NCBI GenBank assembly: GCA_963753105.1
Contig: CAVWBD010000001.1
Coordinates: 62,001-126,000, forward strand
Origin: SZUA-36 sp963753105
Lineage (GTDB): Bacteria; Pseudomonadota; Gammaproteobacteria; Xanthomonadales; SZUA-36
Reading direction: 5' to 3'
Length of the DNA stretch: 64,000 nucleotides
The translations under genes and the position numbers were made by a program. The first letter of the stretch is position 1. Every line of letters begins with the position of its first letter. The notes under the pieces were generated by a model, which worked only from the letters and a program-made list of their open reading frames with translations, was not told the DNA's origin and did no database searches. Below are positions 27,211 to 34,249 of the stretch, piece by piece.

Positions 27211-27706
27211 CTATTCGCTCAAATTACCAACGGTGGCTGCAACGTCTTTTTGTGAATCATCGGAAAACGTCAACGTCAGCATCTCGCTCGAGCCCGGCTT
27301 CATGCTCTTTCTCGAGATCTATCAGCATGATGTGAAAACTGCCGGGTTTCAGCTCTGCAAAACCATTTGCAGGGATATCGACATGACTGACTTTACGCAT
27401 CCGCATCATACCATCACTCATGCTGGTCTCATGAATCTCCACGACAGCTGCAACGCTGGAACTGGCAGAAGTCAGCGCAGATGCGGTTTCTGAACTATTG
27501 GTCAGCGTCAGAAACGCTCCAGTGACGGTTTGTCCCGGCGCCGGTGATCGAATCCAGGCATTGCTTACAGTGATATGGTCAGCTGCACTCAAGGCAGTAA
27601 CTGGTTTATTGACGTCCGCTTTATCTGTGCTGCTGTCGCAGGCATAAAGCCCAATAATTGCAACGAGCAAAAGTGCTCGCGTCATAGTGTTCGCTAATGG
27701 GTTCAT
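27211..27706 (-). CDS. PCu(A)C-family periplasmic copper chaperone lipoprotein (one frameshift)
   Basis: The N-terminus has a lipobox (VAIIGLYAC), so it is probably a lipoprotein. The copper site is spread over VEIHETSMSDGMMRMRKVSH and FHIML, the His/Met pattern of PCu(A)C proteins that pass Cu(I) to CuA oxidases. The frame slips near 27290: removing one A in GAGCATGAAG gives LEKELKPGSSEMLTLTFSDD and continues to a stop at 27211. The repaired length is about 164 aa. The next gene, SCO, begins 7 bp later; the pair are known partners in oxidase metallation. Confidence 0.88.
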
Positions 27707-27770
27707 TTCAATTTCTCAGCCAGGTTATCAGCAGTAGCTTAACCAGTTTCAGGAGGAATGAATATAGGGG

Positions 27771-28548
27771 TCAGGCTCCCTTTTCCGCCGCGTCCATCGC
27801 CAGCAGCTTGACCGCCAATTGCCGGCCAAACTCCACGTAGCTTTCCTCTGATGGGTGGTATCCATCAGGCGGAAAACTGGTCCGGGTCGGGTTCGAAATC
27901 GAGCGGAACATGCAGCGTATTGTGGTATCTGATCGGTAACTTCGTCTGGCGACTTCATCGAGAATTTTACCTCGCATTCCCAACGCGGCGCGCAAGGGCT
28001 GGGGCAACAGCGGGAATCCACCCAGCGGCGGCAGGCCGGCGAGGCCGATCAGGGCGCCTGGTGAATGAGCTTGCAGTGCCTGGATGAGTTGCGAGAGATT
28101 GCTCCGCCATTCTTTGTAACGATGTCAGGCCGGTGACGTCGTTGACACCGACAGACACGATCATGTAATCAAAAGGAGCACCAGGCAATTTTGGCACCAG
28201 GCGTTCCAGCACCTTCGTCGAGTCATATCCGCTGGCGCCGAGCGCCTGCCACGAAACGCAGCAGCTCTTGGAGCTTGCTATCGCCGCTGCCGTCCGGCCG
28301 ACCAGCGCTTTCGATAATTCGGACGCCCCCACCCCGGCAATGATTGAATCGCCAATGGCCAGCAAGCGGCGTTGCTCACCAGCCCCCACTCGTCCCTCAC
28401 GAGGCCCAGCAGCGGGCGCGAACCGCGGCGCGGTCCTGCGCACATAGAGCGCCTGCGGAATGAGCAACGGGAAAACGCTCCAGAACAACAGGTTTTTAAT
28501 CATCAGCATGCTGTTTCGAAGCATGCAGCGCAGGTTCGGATGATGCAA
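27771..28548 (-). CDS. SGNH/GDSL hydrolase (several frameshifts)
   Basis: This is a lipase/esterase-type SGNH hydrolase of about 250 aa. Block I is LLAIGDSIIAGVG, block III SVGVNDVT and block V DGYHPSEESY, with the catalytic Ser, Asn and Asp/His. A hydrophobic N-terminal stretch (LLFWSVFPLLIPQAL) suggests a membrane anchor or signal. The frame changes after LTSLQR (about 28110) and twice near 27870-27920, where HVPLDFEPDPDQFS is readable only in another frame. All the pieces are in order, so the gene is one. The start could be the ATG at 28548 or one of the Met codons just downstream. A 70-bp piece of this gene recurs at 31841-31912. Confidence 0.78.
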
Positions 28549-28575
28549 GTGATTGCAACACCATGACTGGCAAAA

Positions 28576-28640
28576 AGGGGTTAGAACCCATTTTAGCGCT
28601 GATACTGTCTCGATTTACTCCGGCACTTGACCCTGCCCCC
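28576..28640. repeat. decayed palindrome of the GGGGTCAGAGTAAAGTG family
   Basis: GGGGTTAGAACCC at about 28577 and ATTTACTCCGGCACTTGACCCTGCCCC at 28613-28639 resemble the two arms of the palindrome at 15493-15545 with several changes. Confidence 0.5.
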
Positions 28641-28658
28641 TTGGTTTAACGGACAGGC

Positions 28659-28775
28659 TTACTTATCGCCAAGCCAGCCTGTCTTCGTTAGTCCCCACAG
28701 GAAAACGCCCAACCCTGCGAAAAAAATGCCGAGTCCGATTGGCGATGCCCAACTTAAAACCATAATTGATCCCAT
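28659..28775 (-). CDS. 38-aa single-helix membrane protein
   Basis: A perfect AGGAGG lies 9 nt upstream of the ATG at 28775. The peptide begins MGSIMVLSWASPIGLGIFFA, continues as one hydrophobic helix to about residue 30 and ends TKTGWLGDK. It lies 36 bp after the SRPBCC gene on the same strand, so it is probably on its transcript. No family is recognised; the strong ribosome site is the main support. Confidence 0.55.
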   Translation of the reverse strand: MGSIMVLSWASPIGLGIFFAGLGVFLWGLTKTGWLGDK

Positions 28776-28810
28776 CTTGATCTACCTCCTGTCGTAAACG
28801 GTTGCTGCTA

Positions 28811-29335
28811 TTAACCTGATTGTAAATCAGGCTCGGAAGTTAATTCACCGGTTTCCAGGTAATGATTCATCTGTCTTTCCCATACCTGCATGAACGCTTC
28901 GTACCATTGTGATGTAAATCCTTCCAGGTACTTGTCACCAAGCGGACCCAGTGAGGTGAACTCGTAAACGATAGTCGCACTGGTAGCTGTTTCGCCTTGC
29001 GCGGCCAGTGAAATCTGCAGATGGCCGACGGTAAATGCCGGCGTCACCTTGATCATCTCCACTTCAAAAGCGTCTGCATCGTGGCGTGTGATCACCCATA
29101 TGGTGGCCTGCCCGCCGCCGCCTGGCCGTGGCGGTGTTTGAAAAATGCAATTTTCCTCAGCGACGCCCGATTCGGAAATTACCCAGTCGGTGGTCCAGCC
29201 CGGGATCCAGTCAGCTTCACGCACCGGGCAAAGTAGCGGGAACACCTGCTCAGGTGTGCCTTTGATTGATTGTGTGTAGCTGTGTTTAACCCGCTTGGGC
29301 TTGCTTATGCCTTCAAGTCTGTCTGGTTGATTCAT
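28811..29335 (-). CDS. SRPBCC-family (START-like) ligand-binding protein
   Basis: The ATG at 29335 follows AAAGGAGCAAGCC, so I prefer it to the longer reading. The 174-aa protein has the helix-grip pattern of SRPBCC proteins: TQSIKGTPEQVFPLLCPVRE at the start, WIPGW, a run of beta strands including ATIVYEFTSLGPLG, and a long C-terminal helix (FTSQWYEAFMQVWERQMN). Such proteins bind lipids or small hydrophobic ligands in the cytosol. No catalytic residues are evident. The 38-aa membrane protein gene follows. The frame is intact. Confidence 0.75.
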   Translation of the reverse strand: MNQPDRLEGISKPKRVKHSYTQSIKGTPEQVFPLLCPVREADWIPGWTTDWVISESGVAEENCIFQTPPRPGGGGQATIWVITRHDADAFEVEMIKVTPAFTVGHLQISLAAQGETATSATIVYEFTSLGPLGDKYLEGFTSQWYEAFMQVWERQMNHYLETGELTSEPDLQSG

Positions 29336-29575
29336 GGCTTGCTCCTTTTGCTTGTCAATGGACCTGGATTGTCCTGATGGACACAAACGGTAAACTATGA
29401 AGTTATAGTCAGGTCAAGGGCAGGATTTATGGGGTTAGAGTCAGGTGCCAGAGTCGGCTGACACTGACGGGTGCATTTCGCTGACTCGATTTCCGGCTAT
29501 TGACTTCTATTCTCTATTCAAAGACCCGAACAAAATAACAACATGTCGTGAACATCAGTGTTGGAAGTTACGTTA

Positions 29576-29822
29576 GTGCCCAGGAGACAAAGATTCTGTC
29601 CATGCGATATTCCCGTCCGCGTAATTCAACGCGGTAACAACCGCCAAACGCTGTTTACTTCTGATAAGGATATTGCTGCGTACGCACACTGGCTGGCAGC
29701 AGGCGCGGAAAAAATATGACCTGCTCGTACACGGTTAGGTTTTCATGACCAACCATGTTCATTTATTGGTAACACCGAAGCGGGATCATTCAGTTTCCCG
29801 TTTGATGCAGTCACTAGCCTGT
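29576..29822 (+). pseudogene. remnant of a REP-associated tyrosine (RAYT / Y1_Tnp) transposase
   Basis: From the GTG at 29576 the frame reads VPRRQRFCPCDIPVRVIQRG then NNRQTLFTSDKDIAAYAHWL, the standard RAYT N-terminus. After two stops and a one-base shift near 29715 it continues VFMTNHVHLLVTPKRDHSVS, including the HUH motif NHVHLL. It then stops, so the C-terminal half with the catalytic Tyr is missing. These transposases mobilise REP palindromes. A half-copy of the local palindrome lies just upstream at 29431-29455. Confidence 0.8.
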
Positions 29823-29838
29823 TCGTGTCAACTAATAC

Positions 29839-29879
29839 TTGACATTTTATCAATGTCAATGAATACTTGACATGTCAAG
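29839..29879 (+). promoter_or_regulatory. operator-like inverted repeats upstream of the HTH protein gene
   Basis: TTGACATTTTATCAATGTCAA (TTGACAT-N7-ATGTCAA) at 29839-29859 and the perfect palindrome CTTGACATGTCAAG at 29866-29879 share the half-site TTGACAT. ATACTTGACAT precedes each. They lie 33-73 bp before the next ATG and look like two sites for one dimeric regulator. Confidence 0.55.
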
Positions 29880-29911
29880 ATTATGTTTCACATTACAGGA
29901 TGTAACAACCC

Positions 29912-30484
29912 ATGAACGATCCAGAAAATAGTGGTAGACGAACCCTTAATTCCGATGAACGCGAGAAGCTGCGTAATTCAATTAGCAATGCAGTATTAAA
30001 TTCTGTTTTTTCTGCCGATGAGCACGAGCAAGACAGCACCTCGTACCTGCGCCTGATCAATGCAGCCGACATTGCTCACAAAGAATCTGGCTACCTGTTG
30101 GAAGACGCAGTGTATCAAGCGAAGAGAATGAAACATTCCTGGGCTTTGATAGGTGATGTTCTCGGGACCAGCAGGCAAGCTGCCCAGCAAAGGTTTAATC
30201 CGAATTCTGCCCCCCTCACCAAGTATGATGAAACCAGGACTCGCCGGATCACTGGCGCCCACGCTTTTAATGAAATGTCATTACTGAGGGTCGAAGGCAA
30301 AGCAGGTAACCACCTGGTTGGTTTTGGGCCCCTTTTCTTGTTGGTGCAGGAATCAGAACAACAGTGGGAGCATAAAAGGGTAATCAATTTTTCCTGGCAG
30401 GCAAAAGAGGACCTGGAAAGCAAAGGCTGGATCTACGTTGGGGCCTGGTTACCGTTTCTTTATTACAAACGACCAATTGAATAA
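29912..30484 (+). CDS. HTH-containing protein of unknown function, possibly autoregulated
   Basis: The 190-aa protein has an acidic N-terminus and a helix-turn-helix-like SWALIGDVLGTSRQAAQQRF near residues 75-95, a pattern seen in small regulators that tell whether a DNA site is free. The C-terminal half is beta-rich, with VINFSWQAKEDLESKGWIYV and no recognised domain. I cannot name the family. Inverted repeats immediately upstream suggest self-regulation or control by a partner. The gene stands between a RAYT relic and a DUF2784 gene, in DNA rich in repeats, so it may have been acquired. Confidence 0.6.
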   Translation: MNDPENSGRRTLNSDEREKLRNSISNAVLNSVFSADEHEQDSTSYLRLINAADIAHKESGYLLEDAVYQAKRMKHSWALIGDVLGTSRQAAQQRFNPNSAPLTKYDETRTRRITGAHAFNEMSLLRVEGKAGNHLVGFGPLFLLVQESEQQWEHKRVINFSWQAKEDLESKGWIYVGAWLPFLYYKRPIE

Positions 30485-30507
30485 AGGGATCAGAGCTCTT
30501 TTCTACA

Positions 30508-30879
30508 TTAATTTCGCCTGGCCCGCGCCCTGTGCCATGCAAGGGTGTAGATGAAGACATTGATGAGCAATACCGCCAGGCCCAACAGGACCTGCGTACC
30601 GGGAGTCAGCCCCGGGGGATAGACCAGCGGCACCAGGTAGTGGTCAATAAATCCGCCGGTATAACCACCACCTTCGGCTGTGATGCGCAGGTCATTCTCC
30701 AGGTAGGTCAAGGGGCAGATCCAGCCCCGCAGTTCAATGACAACACCCCACACGGCACAGGGGATATGCAGCCAGGCAAAGCCGGGCCGCCAAAAGGCCA
30801 GCGCGCCGCCAAAAACGACAAACAGGATGAATATCGCGTGCAATATGAGGGTCAGGTCTGCGAGCAGGGCGTATGGCAT
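30508..30879 (-). CDS. DUF2784 membrane protein
   Basis: The 123-aa protein matches DUF2784 along its whole length: LLADLTLILHAIFILFVVFG, LHIPCAVWGVVIELRGWICP and FIDHYLVPLVYPPGLT are the conserved blocks. Three or four membrane helices are expected. The function of the family is unknown. It lies divergent to the alpha/beta hydrolase gene with a 110-bp gap. Confidence 0.85.
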   Translation of the reverse strand: MPYALLADLTLILHAIFILFVVFGGALAFWRPGFAWLHIPCAVWGVVIELRGWICPLTYLENDLRITAEGGGYTGGFIDHYLVPLVYPPGLTPGTQVLLGLAVLLINVFIYTLAWHRARARRN

Positions 30880-30990
30880 GATCCTAAAGTCCGGCCAGGC
30901 GGTATACTATGATTTAACGCCTGGAGACAATAAATCGCAACGGGCATTTAACCCGGCAATCCAGGCAAGTGTTGTGCTGAAACGATCGAT

Positions 30991-31818
30991 ATGCGTGTGT
31001 TTATCAATATTCTGATCCTGGCGGTCAGCATCTATTTCATACTGGCCCTGGCGCTGTACCTGTTCCAGGGCAGGATGGTTTTTCTGTCAAATTTCCCCGA
31101 ACGGGCGCTGAGCGCATCACCCAGCGATATCGGCTTGGCGTTTGAGAACGTCGCACTGAAGACCAGTGACAATGAGCAACTGCACGGCTGGTATGTGCCG
31201 GCTTTGGGTTCCAGGGGTGTCGTGCTGTTCTTTCACGGCAACGCCGGCAATATTTCCCACCGCCTGGACAGTATCAGGATATTCCACGAACTGGAGCTGG
31301 ATGTCCTGATCATCGATTACCGGGGTTACGGGCAAAGCACTGGCAAAACGACCGAGCAAGGCACTTACCTGGACGCGCAAGCCGCCTGGGATTACCTGAC
31401 CAACAGCCGGGGCGTTCCTGCTGAGAAGATCATTGTCTTTGGCCGTTCGTTGGGCGGTGCCATCGGTGCATGGCTGGGCGCCCGGAACAACCCTGCGGGG
31501 GTGATCATCGAATCCAGTTTCACTTCAGGGGCGGACATGGCCAGCCGCTTATATCCCTTTTTACCGGCACGTTTGTTAACCAGGCTGCAATACCCGGTAT
31601 CAGATTACGCCGCCCGTCTGAATTGCCCGGTGCTGGTCATCCACAGCAGGCATGATGAAATCATCCCCTTTGACATGGGCCAGGCGATTTATGCGGCGGT
31701 GAAACAGCAAAAACAATTCCTGGAACTCAGCGGCGATCACAACAATGGATTCCTGATCAGCCGCAGGGATTATGTCACTGCGCTGAGACGTTTCACCCAG
31801 GCAATCCTGGGTTCTTAG
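30991..31818 (+). CDS. alpha/beta hydrolase of the YfhR/BEM46 family, membrane-anchored
   Basis: The 275-aa protein starts with one membrane helix (INILILAVSIYFILALALYL) and then has a serine hydrolase fold. FFHGNAGN supplies the oxyanion hole, FGRSLGGAIG the nucleophile Ser near residue 155, HSRHDEIIPF the Asp and SGDHNNGF the His. This layout fits YfhR/BEM46-like hydrolases, whose substrates are unknown. The frame is intact. It precedes a short relic of the SGNH hydrolase gene. Confidence 0.85.
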   Translation: MRVFINILILAVSIYFILALALYLFQGRMVFLSNFPERALSASPSDIGLAFENVALKTSDNEQLHGWYVPALGSRGVVLFFHGNAGNISHRLDSIRIFHELELDVLIIDYRGYGQSTGKTTEQGTYLDAQAAWDYLTNSRGVPAEKIIVFGRSLGGAIGAWLGARNNPAGVIIESSFTSGADMASRLYPFLPARLLTRLQYPVSDYAARLNCPVLVIHSRHDEIIPFDMGQAIYAAVKQQKQFLELSGDHNNGFLISRRDYVTALRRFTQAILGS

Positions 31819-31840
31819 CGTGATCCATGGCTTCCATCGC

Positions 31841-31912
31841 CAGGCCCATCAGCGGGAGCGAACCTCGGAGCAGTCCTGCGCACGTATAGCGGCTGCGGAA
31901 TGGGCAACTGGA
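31841..31912 (-). pseudogene. short fragment of an SGNH hydrolase gene
   Basis: On the minus strand this reads PIPQPLYVRRTAPRFAPADG, which is nearly the same as PQALYVRRTAPRFAPAAG of the SGNH hydrolase encoded at 27771-28548. The DNA is about 80% identical over 70 bp and then diverges. No other part of the gene is present here, so this is a leftover of a second copy or of a rearrangement. Confidence 0.6.
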
Positions 31913-31955
31913 TCCTTGGCAAAACCCCTTCCTCCTGATCAAACCTCCTGATACT

Positions 31956-32663
31956 TCAGGGCGCCCATATCACCGTTAACGGCTTGCGGCTGAATTGCAG
32001 CAAAGCCTCTATCGGGTAAGCGCTGCCACCGATGCTTGCGGATTGGATGACCAAACGCTTGGCCTCACCAAAGATCAACAAGGCGGTCTGTGTGGAGTCG
32101 AGTAAAGCCGCCAGGGTCAGGCTGATGCGCGGATGGGGACTGGCGGCCGTGCGTACCAGGGTGCATGCCGGGCTGGCGTTCGGATCAAGCGCCGATTGCA
32201 GACCATTGAAGTCCGGAAACAGGGAAGCAAAGTGACCATCCTCTCCCATGCCCAGCAACGAGGCACTGAATGGCCGTGACAAAGCCGCCAATTCCTTTTC
32301 AATCAGAGGCGGTGCCTGTTGCGCATCAATACCCGTTCGAAAAAACGATAGTGCTCTGCCCCTCGCCGCCGGACCTGTTAACAGGCGTGCTCTGATCAGG
32401 CGCTCATTGCTGTCGGGGTGATCGGCCGGCACCCAGCGCTCATCGCTGGGTACTACGGTGACGCGCGGCCAGTCCAGGTCCTGTTGCGAAAGAAGGTCAA
32501 AACAGCGCCCCGGCGTAGAGCCGCCACTGACCACCAGTGAAGCCCGCCTGCCGGGACTTGCGGCCAGGTCTGTCCTGATAAGGCCTGCGAGCAGATCCGC
32601 TGCAGCAGCCGAGGCGGCCTCGCGTTCTTCAAAAGCCCGGAACTCCACAACCCCGGTCATCAC
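31956..32663 (-). CDS. pgl: 6-phosphogluconolactonase
   Basis: The 235-aa protein is a full DevB/Pgl-type lactonase of the oxidative pentose phosphate and Entner-Doudoroff routes. Conserved blocks are VVSGGSTPGRCFDLL, VVPSDERWVP, NERLIRARLL and LLGMGEDGHFASLFP with the catalytic His region near residue 145. It overlaps zwf by 4 bp (ATGA), so the two consecutive enzymes are co-translated. No edd or gnd gene is in the window, though an eda homologue is at 56529. Confidence 0.92.
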   Translation of the reverse strand: MMTGVVEFRAFEEREAASAAAADLLAGLIRTDLAASPGRRASLVVSGGSTPGRCFDLLSQQDLDWPRVTVVPSDERWVPADHPDSNERLIRARLLTGPAARGRALSFFRTGIDAQQAPPLIEKELAALSRPFSASLLGMGEDGHFASLFPDFNGLQSALDPNASPACTLVRTAASPHPRISLTLAALLDSTQTALLIFGEAKRLVIQSASIGGSAYPIEALLQFSRKPLTVIWAP

Positions 32664-34132
32664 TCAGGGTGAAACCAGCTGCGATCATCGCGGTCCAGCA
32701 TCAGGGATGCCTCCGTGGGGCCCCAGGTGCCCGCCTCGTAGCCTTCGACCGGCTGGCCGGCTGATTCCCAACCGGCGATAATTTCGTCGATCCAGCGCCA
32801 GGCAAACTCTACTTCGTCACGGCGCATGAACAGGGCAGGATTGCCCCGGATGATCTCGATCAGCAGGCGTTCGTATGCATCCGGGTAACGCGCGCCCGAA
32901 GGTTCCATGAAACTCAGATCAAGCGAGGCAGGACGCAGGTGAAAATCACCCGGACCCGGGTCTTTCAGCATCACGCTTAGCTTCACGCCCTCATCGGGTT
33001 GCAATCGAATACTGAGCCGGTTCGCATTGTGGGTATCGCAAAGCTCGGGAAAAATCGAATACGGGACTTCCTTGAACTGTATGACGATTTCAGAGTATTT
33101 CTGTTTTAGTCTCTTCCCGGTACGCAGATAGAACGGCACCCCGGACCAGCGCCAGTTATCAATTTGCAGTTTGAGGGCAACAAAGGTCTCGGTCTGGCTG
33201 GTTTTCCCACCCAGCTCATCGAGGTAGCCATCGACCGCTTCTCCGTCGATCGCCCCTGCCTGGTATTGCGCCCGCACGGTATGGCGTTTGACCTCATTTG
33301 CACCAATCGGCTTCAGGGCGTGCAATACCTTCATTTTTTCATTGCGCACCGCGTCATGGTCGCGGTTCGAAGGTGGTTCCATGGCCGTCAGGCACAGCAA
33401 CTGCATCACGTGGTTTTGAACCATATCCCGCAAAGTGCCGATCTGGTCGTAAAATTCGATACGCCCACCCACACCCAGGTCTTCCGCCACCGTGATCTGT
33501 ACATGGTCGATATTGCCGCGGTTCCAGAGTGGCTCGAACATGGAGTTGGCGAAGCGCAGGGCGAGCAGGTTCTGCACCGTCTCCTTGCCAAGGTAGTGGT
33601 CGATCCTGAATATGCTGTCTTCCGGAAAACACTCACCCACCCGGTCGTTGATCTCGAGCGCCGAGGCATGGTCGTTACCCACCGGTTTTTCCAGTACGAT
33701 CCGCACCCGCTCATTGATCAGTTTATTGTGGCTGAGACCGGTTGCGATTGCGCCAAACAAGTTGGGCGCCGTTGCCAGGTAGAATACCCTTACGCGGTCT
33801 TCATGGCCTTCCAGGGCGCTACTCAAGGCCTGCCAGTTGGACGCATCCAGGGCATCGGCCTCGATGTACTGCAACCTGTCTGAAAAAGACTGCCAGGAAT
33901 CGGACGAGAATTCTGGCTCCGTCAAGCTGGCCTTTAATGATTTGGCCACCATATCCAGGAATTCATCGTGCGGGAGCGTTCTGCGCCCCACCGATATGAT
34001 CCGGCTGCCAACCGGAAGCTGGCCATCCAGGTCCCTGTGATACAGGGCTGGCATCAACTTGCGCAGTGCAAGGTCACCCGCACCGCCAAATATGACAAGA
34101 TCAAAAATATCTACCGGTACAAATTTCGCCAT
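32660..34132 (-). CDS. zwf: glucose-6-phosphate 1-dehydrogenase
   Basis: I start at the ATG at 34132 (MAKFVPVDIFDLVIFGGAGD) because a reading ten codons longer needs TTG. The 490-aa enzyme oxidises glucose 6-phosphate with NAD(P). The coenzyme site is FGGAGDLALRKLMP, the substrate motif RIDHYLGKETVQN (about 175-185) has the catalytic His environment, and YLRTGKRL follows. It is the first gene of zwf-pgl and lies 118 bp after ppc on the same strand. The frame is intact over 1.5 kb, in contrast to many genes further left. Confidence 0.95.
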   Translation of the reverse strand: MAKFVPVDIFDLVIFGGAGDLALRKLMPALYHRDLDGQLPVGSRIISVGRRTLPHDEFLDMVAKSLKASLTEPEFSSDSWQSFSDRLQYIEADALDASNWQALSSALEGHEDRVRVFYLATAPNLFGAIATGLSHNKLINERVRIVLEKPVGNDHASALEINDRVGECFPEDSIFRIDHYLGKETVQNLLALRFANSMFEPLWNRGNIDHVQITVAEDLGVGGRIEFYDQIGTLRDMVQNHVMQLLCLTAMEPPSNRDHDAVRNEKMKVLHALKPIGANEVKRHTVRAQYQAGAIDGEAVDGYLDELGGKTSQTETFVALKLQIDNWRWSGVPFYLRTGKRLKQKYSEIVIQFKEVPYSIFPELCDTHNANRLSIRLQPDEGVKLSVMLKDPGPGDFHLRPASLDLSFMEPSGARYPDAYERLLIEIIRGNPALFMRRDEVEFAWRWIDEIIAGWESAGQPVEGYEAGTWGPTEASLMLDRDDRSWFHPE

Positions 34133-34249
34133 TTCACAACCCGCCAGGCTCTTGCTGATCAAGAGCTACAGTAAGCCACAAATCAGGCATCAAATGAACC
34201 AGAATCGAGCCCGGGCTTTGATAGGCATCCAAACTCTGCCCAGTCGGGT

